Shown here: positions 17,782 through 25,547 of the stretch, one piece after another
Layout: each line of letters opens with the position of its first letter
How positions within the stretch are numbered: position 1 is the first letter of the stretch
NCBI GenBank assembly: GCA_040219295.1
Contig: JAVJST010000005.1
Span: 620,001-684,000 of the forward strand
Direction of reading: 5' to 3'
DNA: 64,000 bases
From: JAVJST01 sp040219295
Lineage (GTDB): Bacteria > Pseudomonadota > Alphaproteobacteria > Rhodospirillales > Casp-alpha2
Notes under the pieces: generated by a model
The model's database searches: none
What the model saw: only the letters and a program-made list of their open reading frames with translations
Told to the model about the DNA's origin: nothing
Made by a program: the position numbers and the translations under genes

Positions 17782-19605
17782 TCAGAGTGGCAACGTCGCC
17801 TCGGCCAGCCAAGCTGCCGTCTCGGCATCCAGCAAGGGCGTGAGTTGCTCGCGAACCGATACATGGTAGGCATTGAGCCAATCCAGTTCCGACCCGTCGA
17901 GCATCTCCGAGACAACGAGGCGGCGGTCGATCGGCGCCAATGTCAGTGTCTCGAAGCACAGCAGGTGGCGTTCGGCGCCCACCGGCGGCGGATCCAAGTC
18001 GGTCACCAGGACGAGGTTCTCGATACGGATGCCGAACGCGCCCGTCCTGTAGTAACCGGGTTCGTTAGAGACGACCATCCCCGGGACCAGCGCCACGGTG
18101 TTCGGCGCCTTGGCAATTCGCTGCGGTCCCTCATGTACGCTGAGATAGCTGCCGACACCGTGTCCGGTACCGTGGTCATAATCGAGACCCGCCTCCCAAA
18201 GCGCACGCCTTGCGAACGGGTCGATTTGTGAGCCGCTGGTACCCTTGGGGAAGCGCGCCGTGGCCACGGCGATGTGCCCTTTCAGGACTCGGGTGAAAGC
18301 ACTGCGCATTTCGCCCGTCGGCTCGCCGATCGCCACGGTTCGCGTAACATCGGTGGTGCCGTCGAGATACTGGGCACCGGAGTCAACCAGGTAGAGATCA
18401 CCGGGCTCCAGTTTGCGGTCGGTCTCCGGTGTCACGCGGTAATGCACGATCGCACCGTTGGGACCCGATCCGGATATGGTCGGGAAGCTGAGGCCGCGGA
18501 AGTGCTCGCCATCCCTTCGGCAGGTCTCCAGGTAGTCCGCAGCACCGATCTCGGTCACGTTGCCACTTGGTGCCTTCTGGTCGAGCCATGCGAGAAAGCG
18601 GACGAGGGCGGCACCGTCGCGGATATGCGCGTGACGCATGCCGTCGACTTCCGCCGGGGTCTTAGCTGCTCGCTCGGCGAGGCAGAGGTCAGGGCCGAAC
18701 GCAACAGATGCACCGGCATCCGTCAGCGTCGTGCGAATCCATTCGGAACAGCTGTCCGGATCGATGCGCACGTTTGCGCCCGCCGCACCCAGACCTCGAA
18801 GGGTGTCCTCGAAACGCTCAGGCGGCAGCATCGAGACGTCGGGTCCGAGATGCTGGCCAAGACCGTCATCGGCCTTGGCCGGGTCGACGAACCAGTCGAC
18901 CGATGCGTCGTCGTTCAAGACGGCAAACGAGAGCGGTTGCGGCAGGTACGCGAGATCACCGCCGCGGACATTCAGCAGCCACGCGATGCAGTCCGGTTCG
19001 GCGATGACCATGGCGTTCTGGCTCTGTGCCGTGAGTTTGCCGGCCAGCGTTTCGCACTTGTCGCGGTGCGTTCGCCCGGCAAACGCGATGTCGTGCGGGC
19101 GGACCGGCGCCTGCGGCGCGGACGGGCGATCGTTCCAGGCGGTGTCGAGCGGATTGTCCGGGACCGCAACAAGCTCCGCGCCGGCCCGCATCACCGCCTT
19201 GCGATAGCGCACGGTTTGATTCGGTGTTGTCAGCCGCGGGTCGAATCCGAGCTTGTCGCCTTTGTTCAGATTGGCGGCAATCCAGTCCGTCGCAGGTTGT
19301 TCGAGGAGGTGACAGTGCTCAAACACTGTTGCCGGCGCCTCGTCACGCGCCTGGATGGTGTAACGGCCATCGACAAACAGCGCCGCCTTGTCGCTCGTAA
19401 CGATGGCGAGGCCTGCCGAACCGGTGAAGCCGCTGATCCATGCGAGCCTCTCCGCACATGGCGGAACGTATTCGCCCTGATGTTCGTCTGCTCGGGGGAT
19501 CATGAAACCGTCAAGGCCGCGCTTCGCCAGTTCGGCACGCAGGCGTTCAACATGATCGGGGATGGTTCCGGCGGATGCGCCGCCAGCGCGCGGTGAGTCG
19601 TCCAT
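17782..19605 (-). CDS. pepP: Xaa-Pro aminopeptidase (M24B)
   Basis: 607 aa, the length of the three-domain eukaryotic-type aminopeptidase P rather than the ~440-aa E. coli form. Two creatinase-like N-terminal domains (about 1-300) precede a pita-bread catalytic domain. Metal ligands D408 and D419 lie in VDSGAQYLDGTTDVTRTV; the histidine is in HGTGHGVGSYLSVHEGP, and glutamates lie in SNEPGYY and IENL. It removes an N-terminal residue that precedes proline, in the cytosol. ATG 19605 gives the standard polar N-terminus. The gene symbol is by activity; orthology to E. coli pepP is not implied. Confidence 0.9.
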   Translation of the reverse strand: MDDSPRAGGASAGTIPDHVERLRAELAKRGLDGFMIPRADEHQGEYVPPCAERLAWISGFTGSAGLAIVTSDKAALFVDGRYTIQARDEAPATVFEHCHLLEQPATDWIAANLNKGDKLGFDPRLTTPNQTVRYRKAVMRAGAELVAVPDNPLDTAWNDRPSAPQAPVRPHDIAFAGRTHRDKCETLAGKLTAQSQNAMVIAEPDCIAWLLNVRGGDLAYLPQPLSFAVLNDDASVDWFVDPAKADDGLGQHLGPDVSMLPPERFEDTLRGLGAAGANVRIDPDSCSEWIRTTLTDAGASVAFGPDLCLAERAAKTPAEVDGMRHAHIRDGAALVRFLAWLDQKAPSGNVTEIGAADYLETCRRDGEHFRGLSFPTISGSGPNGAIVHYRVTPETDRKLEPGDLYLVDSGAQYLDGTTDVTRTVAIGEPTGEMRSAFTRVLKGHIAVATARFPKGTSGSQIDPFARRALWEAGLDYDHGTGHGVGSYLSVHEGPQRIAKAPNTVALVPGMVVSNEPGYYRTGAFGIRIENLVLVTDLDPPPVGAERHLLCFETLTLAPIDRRLVVSEMLDGSELDWLNAYHVSVREQLTPLLDAETAAWLAEATLPL

Positions 19606-19871
19606 GACCCTAAGTTAGGATATCCCGGGCGGCTTGGCGATGCCTTCAACGCGCTGAAATGGCGAAAACCAATGCGGTATGACGGCGCGGACGAGTCATG
19701 CGCCGGACGCAATGCTGGACTGCAGGAACGGCGTTTTGCCCACTAAGTAATTTGCACTATACCCGCATCACAGATTGATGACGGGCGTCAGGCGCCAATG
19801 CCAACCCCGCCGACTTCGTTGTAATGGTGCCGATCCTCCGGGATCGGCGATTGATTGAAAAGGATCGGACG

Positions 19872-20267
19872 ATGATCAAGTTCGTCGAGGAAAACCGTCA
19901 GCTTTCGATGTTTGCTGATGACATGATAGAGCGCCGCCTGCGCGGTGAAGACCCGGCAGCCAACCTGCCGCCGACCTTCATCGGTCTCGTGGCCGGTACG
20001 GTCGGCAAGATCGTCGAGTTCGTGGTTCGCACCTACACCCGCCGTAGCGTGACCTACAAGCTCTCTAACCTGTCCAACCGCATGCTGACGGACATCGGCC
20101 TGACCCGCGGCGACATCGCCCGGATCGCCGAGGATGCCGCCCGCTATGCAGGCGCCGCCGAGGGCATCCGGAGCCAGCGTTTCATTCGCCGCAGCGCCGA
20201 GGTGATTGCGTTCCCGAAGAAGCAGGTCACTGCCGTGGCGGCCAACGACGACCGCAAGGCCGCCTGA
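19872..20267 (+). CDS. DUF1127 family protein
   Basis: 131 aa from ATG 19872, preceded by AAAGGA. The DUF1127 signature is visible as LSNLSNRMLTDIGLTRGDI near residue 75. It is longer than the common 45-75 aa members, with an extra N-terminal region of about 50 residues and a basic tail. DUF1127 proteins in alphaproteobacteria are small arginine-rich proteins linked to RNA turnover and phosphate or carbon regulation, but the role of this long form is unknown. A strong terminator follows 40 bp downstream. Confidence 0.8.
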   Translation: MIKFVEENRQLSMFADDMIERRLRGEDPAANLPPTFIGLVAGTVGKIVEFVVRTYTRRSVTYKLSNLSNRMLTDIGLTRGDIARIAEDAARYAGAAEGIRSQRFIRRSAEVIAFPKKQVTAVAANDDRKAA

Positions 20268-20308
20268 CCGGCAAATCAAGGATTTCGCGTCCTGCGACGC
20301 GACGAGTA

Positions 20309-20343
20309 ACGGCGGGTCCATGGGAACTGGGACCCGCCGTTTT
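20309..20343 (+). terminator. Rho-independent terminator after the DUF1127 gene
   Basis: An 11-bp perfect stem (20309-20319 with 20330-20340, ACGGCGGGTCC and its complement) with a 10-nt loop is followed by TTT. It ends the DUF1127 transcript. The stem is symmetric, so it could also serve the convergent peroxiredoxin transcript. Confidence 0.8.
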
Positions 20344-20368
20344 CGATTCCCGGTTCGCGTCGTGGCCG

Positions 20369-21031
20369 TCAGTTGGTCGGCTGCGCGACCAGCCGGAGAT
20401 ACGGCTTCACCGTCTTCCAGCCCTGCGGGTACTTTTCCTTTGCTGCTTCGTCGCTGACCGCGGGGACGATGATGACGTCCTCGCCGTGCTTCCAGTTCGC
20501 CGGCGTCGCAACCTGGTGCTTGGCCGTCAACTGCAGCGAGTCGAGCACGCGCAGGATCTCGTCGAAGTTACGGCCCGTGGTCATCGGGTAGGTGATCATC
20601 AGCTTTATCTTCTTGTCCGGCCCGATGATGTAAACGTTCCGCACCGTTGCGTTGTTCGCCGCCGTACGCTCGCCGGCCGTGCCGGCCTCGTCGGCCGGCA
20701 GCATGCCGTAGAGCTTGGCGATCTCGAGATCGGGATCGCCAATCATCGGGTAGGTTACCGCGTGACCCTGGGTTTCCTCGATATCCCTCGACCACGCCTG
20801 ATGGTCTTCGACCGAATCGACGCTGATGCCGATAATCTTGCAGTCCCGTTTCTCGAACTCAGCCGTGAGCCCGGCAACGTACCCTAGTTCCGTTGTGCAA
20901 ACCGGCGTGAAGTCCTTCGGATGCGAGAACAGCATGCACCAGCTGTCGCCGATCCAGTCGTGGAAGTTGATTTCTCCCTGAGTGGTCTGCGCCGTGAAAT
21001 CCGGCGCCATATCGTTGATGGAGAGTCCCAT
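20369..21031 (-). CDS. 1-Cys peroxiredoxin (Prx6 type)
   Basis: 220 aa. Reduces hydrogen peroxide and organic hydroperoxides in the cytosol. The peroxidatic cysteine is C45 in FTPVCTTELGYV, with T42 completing the PxxxTxxC motif. TGRNFDEILRVLDSLQL and the long C-terminal domain (VIIVPAVSDEAA...YPQGWKTVKPYLR) are diagnostic of the Prx6/AhpC-TSA 1-Cys group. A GGAGGTAC ribosome binding site lies before ATG 21031. The in vivo reductant is not indicated by the neighbours. Confidence 0.92.
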   Translation of the reverse strand: MGLSINDMAPDFTAQTTQGEINFHDWIGDSWCMLFSHPKDFTPVCTTELGYVAGLTAEFEKRDCKIIGISVDSVEDHQAWSRDIEETQGHAVTYPMIGDPDLEIAKLYGMLPADEAGTAGERTAANNATVRNVYIIGPDKKIKLMITYPMTTGRNFDEILRVLDSLQLTAKHQVATPANWKHGEDVIIVPAVSDEAAKEKYPQGWKTVKPYLRLVAQPTN

Positions 21032-21174
21032 CTTGAAGTACCTCCGTGTGTGCGGTTGAGAGAGAGCCTTCTGTCAGGCTCTCCGCTGCATATCTATGAA
21101 ACATCACAGGAACAACAACCCTCACGGGGATGTGATCGCCGGCAGCTCAAGTGTTACGATGCTGAAACTCGGGG

Positions 21175-21486
21175 TTACTCGGCGGAAACATATCCGAGTT
21201 GAACCATGCATGTCCGGAACAGGGCGCGGCTGCGTTTGTGCACAGCGGACTGGTCGAGCATGACGTTCACTTCCTCGGCATCGGTCGCGCCGCCTGACGA
21301 CGAACCGCCGTCCCGGAAGAAATCCCTCTCCGCCTCCCGAAGCGCGTCGTGTCGGCACTGCGCGGCATCCACGGACCAGTGCTCCGGCGGAAACTCAGGG
21401 TGTGTCCAACGTTGCTCCTGACCGGCACAACCGGCAATGGAGACCATGCCCGTCAGGGCCAGAATTCTGACAATCGATGACCTCAT
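21175..21486 (-). CDS. Small lipoprotein of unknown function
   Basis: 103 aa from ATG 21486. The N-terminus has a signal peptide with lipobox SIAGC (C20), so it should be lipid-anchored after processing. The mature part is polar, with a WTHPEFPPEHWSVDAAQCRHDA segment, a Ser/Gly-rich linker near residue 60 and a second cysteine pair member near the C-terminus (FRTCMVQLGY). Its ATG overlaps the stop of the RusA-like gene (21483-21486), so the two are coupled. No domain recognised. Confidence 0.65.
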   Translation of the reverse strand: MRSSIVRILALTGMVSIAGCAGQEQRWTHPEFPPEHWSVDAAQCRHDALREAERDFFRDGGSSSGGATDAEEVNVMLDQSAVHKRSRALFRTCMVQLGYVSAE

Positions 21487-21899
21487 GACCGGTCCAGCCT
21501 TTCGAGCAGTTCTTCGAGTGCCGAAGACGGTCCAGACGGGACATGCGGCACCGCCATCAAGGTAATGGATTCGCTGTCCGATTGCACCTTTTCCACGACC
21601 AAACGAACGACCTGGGAATCGTCGATCCACAGAACCCCGGTCAAAGCGTCGAGGCAGGCCTTGGCGACATTGTCGCAGTCGAGCCGCCGGCCATTTTTGG
21701 GTTGTTCGATCCAGATCGATACGGCGAAGGGGCTGTGGAGGGCGCGGTAACGGCGATACTCCTTGCGGAAGAAGTCGCCGATTGCGCGTTTCATGCGCCC
21801 GGCTTGGGTGGAGATCGCGCCGAACCGGACAATCAATGCGTCATCCAGCCGCGCGACCCGGAATCGCCTGGAGCCTGTCCAGCCGTGATCGTCAGCCAT
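21483..21899 (-). CDS. RusA-like Holliday-junction resolvase family protein
   Basis: 138 aa. The central segment DCDNVAKACLDALTGVLWIDD matches the RusA active-site region in order and spacing: D74 and D76, K80, then D93/D94. RusA enzymes are homodimeric Mg2+-dependent resolvases usually encoded by prophages; this copy sits in a coupled operon behind a thioredoxin-like gene, with no phage genes nearby. The start overlaps the upstream gene by 8 bp. The acidic residues appear intact, so activity is plausible but its host role is unknown. Confidence 0.7.
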   Translation of the reverse strand: MADDHGWTGSRRFRVARLDDALIVRFGAISTQAGRMKRAIGDFFRKEYRRYRALHSPFAVSIWIEQPKNGRRLDCDNVAKACLDALTGVLWIDDSQVVRLVVEKVQSDSESITLMAVPHVPSGPSSALEELLERLDRS

Positions 21900-22512
21900 C
21901 GGCCGCCAGGCAGCGGCGCAGAAACTCGATCACGGCTGGCTGGTCCCACTCGGCCGCACCCAGAACCGCGGCGACCTCCCGGCCTCGGGCATCAACTAGC
22001 AGCGTCGTCGGCAGGGCGCCGATGCCGGCAGCCCGGGCAAACGACATACCGTCGTCCCAGTACCGCTCCAGCGAGGTCAGACCGTGCTCCGCGAAGAACG
22101 CTTCGATAGTCTCCCCGGGTTTACGATCCTCGCTGATGGCAACCACGCGGATACCATCTCTGGCAAGCGCCGCGTCGGCCCGGTCGAGGGCGGGCATCTC
22201 AGCGACGCACGGTGCGCACCATGTTGCCCAGAAGTTGATCACCACGCCGCGGCCGCGGAAATCGGCGATTGAGACGGGATGGCCGTCGCCGTCCTGAAAC
22301 TCGGCGTCGGCGATGGCCTTGGGCGGCGATTTCGGTAGATAGTCCCGCAAACCCGCATCAAGGGCATTGGCATGGCTACAGGCCTCTGCCTGCGCCGACT
22401 CCTGCTTGGCGATTGCCTTAATTGATTGCGTATCGTCACCCTGGGCGAGCCATCCCGCTACAACGGCGACGGCGACGGTCGCCGCAATGAGATTGCTTGT
22501 CGTGTCCGGCAT
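21892..22512 (-). CDS. TlpA/ResA-type thiol-disulfide protein
   Basis: 206 aa from ATG 22512, chosen because GAGGA lies 8 nt upstream; ATG 22527 is an in-frame alternative. An N-terminal signal anchor (LIAATVAVAVVAGWLA) places the thioredoxin-like domain in the periplasm. The redox motif is WATWCAPC (C99, C102), and GIGALPTTLLVDARG supplies the cis-Pro loop. Proteins of this type reduce periplasmic disulfides, for example during cytochrome c or oxidase assembly. It is divergent from argH and heads an operon with the RusA-like and lipoprotein genes. Confidence 0.85.
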   Translation of the reverse strand: MPDTTSNLIAATVAVAVVAGWLAQGDDTQSIKAIAKQESAQAEACSHANALDAGLRDYLPKSPPKAIADAEFQDGDGHPVSIADFRGRGVVINFWATWCAPCVAEMPALDRADAALARDGIRVVAISEDRKPGETIEAFFAEHGLTSLERYWDDGMSFARAAGIGALPTTLLVDARGREVAAVLGAAEWDQPAVIEFLRRCLAADG

Positions 22513-22594
22513 TTTTGCGATCCTCATGCTCCGGGTTGGCTTTTTCGGGCCCACTTGATGTAAAGAAGGCGCGGTCAGTTTAAAAGGGGTCGCC

Positions 22595-24025
22595 ATGAGC
22601 GCCAACGACACAAAGACGAGAGGTTCCGCGAGCACCATCTGGGGCGGGCGATTTGCCGACGGTCCCGATGCGATGATGGAGCGGATCAACGCCTCGATCG
22701 GTTTCGACAAGAAACTCTATGCCCAGGACATTGAGGGGTCGGTGGCGCACGCGCGCATGCTCGGCGCACAGGGTATCATCAGCGACGCGGACGTCGAGGC
22801 GATACTTGACGGGCTTGCTCGAATCAAATCGGAGATTGAGAACGGGACGTTCGAGTTCAAGGCCGAGCTCGAGGACATTCACATGAACATCGAGTCTCGC
22901 CTTGGCGAGATCGCCGGGGATGCTGCGCGGCGACTGCATACGGCGCGGTCGCGCAACGACCAGGTCGCAACCGATCTGCGCTTATGGGTGCGCGATGCCA
23001 TCGACGCGATCGATGACGCGCTCGAACAGTTGCAGGCCGTGCTGATCGGCCAAGCGGAGGCACACGCCGACACGGTTATGCCGGGCTTCACTCACCTGCA
23101 GACCGCGCAACCAGTGACGTTTGGTCATCATATGCTGGCCTACGTCGAGATGCTGGGTCGCGATCGGGGACGGTTCGCAGATGCCCGCGCGCGAATGAAC
23201 GAGAGTCCGCTCGGTGCAGCAGCGCTCGCTGGCACCTCATTTCCAATCGACCGGCATCGGACGGCGACGGAGCTCGGATTCGTCGGACCGATGCGCAACT
23301 CGCTCGATGCGGTTTCGGACCGGGACTTCGCGCTGGAGTTTCTTGCCGCGGCGGCCATTTCGGCGATGCATCTTTCCCGCCTGGCCGAGGAAATCGTCAT
23401 ATGGACATCGGCGCCGTTTGGTTTTCTCACGCTGCCCGATGGATTCTCAACCGGCAGCTCGATCATGCCGCAGAAGCGTAACCCAGATGCCGCCGAGCTG
23501 ATTCGCGCAAAGCCCGGACGTATTGTCGGGGCATTGACCGGTCTGCTGATCGTCATGAAGGGACTTCCCATGGCCTACGGCAAGGACATGCAGGAAGACA
23601 AGGAGCCGGTATTCGATGCGGCCGAAACGCTGATGACGGCGATCGCCGCGATGGACGGTATGATGACCGGGGCCGAACCTCGCACCGATGCACTTCGCGC
23701 GGCAGCAGCCGGTGGATTCTCGACCGCCACGGACCTGGCGGACTGGCTGGTCCGTGTGCTCGGCATGCCGTTCCGGGATGCGCATCACGTAACCGGCGAG
23801 TTGGTCAAGCGGGCGGAAGTCGCCGGCAAGGGGCTCGAGGATCTCACACTCGAGGAAATGCAGGCGGTGCACGCCGGCATTACCGAGGACGTCTACGCGG
23901 TGCTCGGGGTCGACAATTCAGTTGCCAGCCGGACCAGTTTCGGCGGCACCGCGCCCGGAAACGTGAAGGCCGCCGTCGCCGATGCCCGCCAGCGTTATCT
24001 TGGCGCTGGCTCTGGGAATCGGTAG
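22595..24025 (+). CDS. argH: Argininosuccinate lyase
   Basis: 476 aa cytosolic homotetramer. Splits argininosuccinate into arginine and fumarate, the last step of arginine synthesis. The fumarase/lyase-superfamily signature GSSIMPQKRNPD is at 287-298. HTARSRNDQVATDLRLW near residue 113 and MPGFTHLQTAQPVTFGHH near residue 158 are further ArgH blocks. AAAAGGGG precedes ATG 22595. First gene of argH-lptM-lysA-TIGR02302, an arrangement common in alphaproteobacteria. Confidence 0.97.
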   Translation: MSANDTKTRGSASTIWGGRFADGPDAMMERINASIGFDKKLYAQDIEGSVAHARMLGAQGIISDADVEAILDGLARIKSEIENGTFEFKAELEDIHMNIESRLGEIAGDAARRLHTARSRNDQVATDLRLWVRDAIDAIDDALEQLQAVLIGQAEAHADTVMPGFTHLQTAQPVTFGHHMLAYVEMLGRDRGRFADARARMNESPLGAAALAGTSFPIDRHRTATELGFVGPMRNSLDAVSDRDFALEFLAAAAISAMHLSRLAEEIVIWTSAPFGFLTLPDGFSTGSSIMPQKRNPDAAELIRAKPGRIVGALTGLLIVMKGLPMAYGKDMQEDKEPVFDAAETLMTAIAAMDGMMTGAEPRTDALRAAAAGGFSTATDLADWLVRVLGMPFRDAHHVTGELVKRAEVAGKGLEDLTLEEMQAVHAGITEDVYAVLGVDNSVASRTSFGGTAPGNVKAAVADARQRYLGAGSGNR

Positions 24026-24058
24026 ACTTTCCACCATATGAAAGACAGGAAGGACGAC

Positions 24059-24235
24059 ATGCGGCTCAAGTCGACGGACGGCCGGGTCGAGAGTGGCCGA
24101 GCGACGCCAGGTCGCTGGAGCTTGATTTTCGTGTTGCTCGTGGCCGTTGCTCTGGGGGTCAGCGGTTGCGGACGAAAGGGGCCGCCGAAGCACCCGGACG
24201 GCTCGGATTATCCGAAGTCCTATCCGCAGGAATAG
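24059..24235 (+). CDS. lptM: LptM-like short lipoprotein
   Basis: 58 aa from ATG 24059, preferred over ATG 24038 because AGGAAGGA lies directly upstream of it. Signal peptide with lipobox VSGC and then GRKGPPKHP, the hallmark CGxKGPL/P motif of the LptM (YifL) family, which stabilises assembly of the LPS translocon LptD. The tail is a short polar peptide. It lies 33 nt after argH and 4 nt before lysA, the conserved gene order for this family. Confidence 0.82.
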   Translation: MRLKSTDGRVESGRATPGRWSLIFVLLVAVALGVSGCGRKGPPKHPDGSDYPKSYPQE

Positions 24236-24239
24236 TTCG

Positions 24240-25547
24240 ATGGATCATTTCACATACAAGAACGGCGAACTGCATGCGGAAGATGTGCCGCTTCGCGTCA
24301 TCGCGGAGGAAATCGGTACGCCGTTCTACTGCTATTCGCGCGCGACCATGACGCGTCATTACAAGGTCTTTGCCGAGGCGCTTTCCGGACTCGACGCCCT
24401 GATCTGTTATGCCGTCAAGGCTAACGGCAACCTTGCGGTCATCCGGACGCTAGCCTCGCTGGGTGCCGGTGCAGACGTGGTTTCGGCCGGCGAGCTGGAG
24501 CGCGCGCTAGCGGCTGGCGTGCCGGCCGAGAAGATCGTCTTTTCCGGCGTCGGCAAGACCGGACCCGAGATCGCCCAGGCGCTGGATGCCGGGATTATGC
24601 AGATCAACGTGGAGTCCGAACCCGAGCTTGAGGCGATCAGTGCGTTGGCCTCGGCGCGAGGCATGGAGATTCCTGTTTCGGTCCGGGTCAATCCGGACGT
24701 CGATGCCAAGACCCATGCGAAGATCACTACGGGCAAGCGCGAGAACAAGTTCGGTATCGAGATCGAACGCGCACCCGGTGTCTACAAGCGCGCGGCGACG
24801 CTGCCGGGTATCAAGCTCGTTGGCGTGGCGATGCATATCGGCTCGCAGCTCGGCGAGTTGACACCATACCGAACCGCCTACAAGCGGATGGCGGATTTGG
24901 TCGAGCGGCTCCGCGTCGACGGGCACGCGATCGACCGCGTCGACCTCGGTGGTGGGCTCGGTATCCCGTACTTCGACGATGCGGCCGACTTCGTGCCGCC
25001 GTCGCCGGCAGACTACGGCAACATCGTGCGCGAGACCGTGGGTCACCTCGGCTGCCGATTGCTGTTCGAGCCGGGCCGCGTGATCATGGGCAACGCGGGG
25101 GTGCTCGTCGCCAGGACAGTCTACGTCAAGGAAGGTGAAACCCGCCGGTTCCTGATCCTCGATGCGGCAATGAACGATCTGATCCGGCCGGCCCTCTACA
25201 GTGCGCATCATGCCATCGAACCGGTGTCGGAACCGGTGTCGGGCGCCGCTCGCGCACCCTATGACGTCGTCGGCCCGATTTGCGAGACTGGCGATACCTT
25301 CGCCAAGGAACGCTTGCTGCCGACGATGACGGCCGGCGATCTGGTCGCATTTCGCAGTGCTGGTGCTTATGGCGCGACGATGGCGTCTACCTATAATGCA
25401 CGGCCGTTGATCGCCGAGGTTATGGTCGATGGTGGGCGGTTCTCGGAAGTCCGCCGCCGGGTACCGACCCGCGAGATGATGGGGTTCGAATCCATTCCCG
25501 ACTGGCTCGACGGGGCCGCCGACCCGGCTCGGAAGGCGGCCGGATGA
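24240..25547 (+). CDS. lysA: Diaminopimelate decarboxylase
   Basis: 435 aa. Converts meso-diaminopimelate to lysine with PLP. K60 in YAVKANGN is the PLP-binding lysine, GGGLGIPY contacts the phosphate, and PICETGDTFAKER carries the conserved active-site cysteine. ATG 24240 lies 4 nt after lptM; the longer upstream frame is only the shadow of lptM. Its stop overlaps the start of the TIGR02302 gene (ATGA, 25544-25547). Confidence 0.96.
   Translation: MDHFTYKNGELHAEDVPLRVIAEEIGTPFYCYSRATMTRHYKVFAEALSGLDALICYAVKANGNLAVIRTLASLGAGADVVSAGELERALAAGVPAEKIVFSGVGKTGPEIAQALDAGIMQINVESEPELEAISALASARGMEIPVSVRVNPDVDAKTHAKITTGKRENKFGIEIERAPGVYKRAATLPGIKLVGVAMHIGSQLGELTPYRTAYKRMADLVERLRVDGHAIDRVDLGGGLGIPYFDDAADFVPPSPADYGNIVRETVGHLGCRLLFEPGRVIMGNAGVLVARTVYVKEGETRRFLILDAAMNDLIRPALYSAHHAIEPVSEPVSGAARAPYDVVGPICETGDTFAKERLLPTMTAGDLVAFRSAGAYGATMASTYNARPLIAEVMVDGGRFSEVRRRVPTREMMGFESIPDWLDGAADPARKAAG

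Noticed and set aside
18274..19596. 440-codon plus-strand frame opposite the aminopeptidase gene
   Set aside because: Antisense shadow of a gene with complete M24B motifs; Arg/Val-rich product without any domain.
25470..25500. GGTTCGAATCC-type motif suggesting a tRNA
   Set aside because: It lies inside the lysA reading frame and has no acceptor, D or anticodon arms around it.
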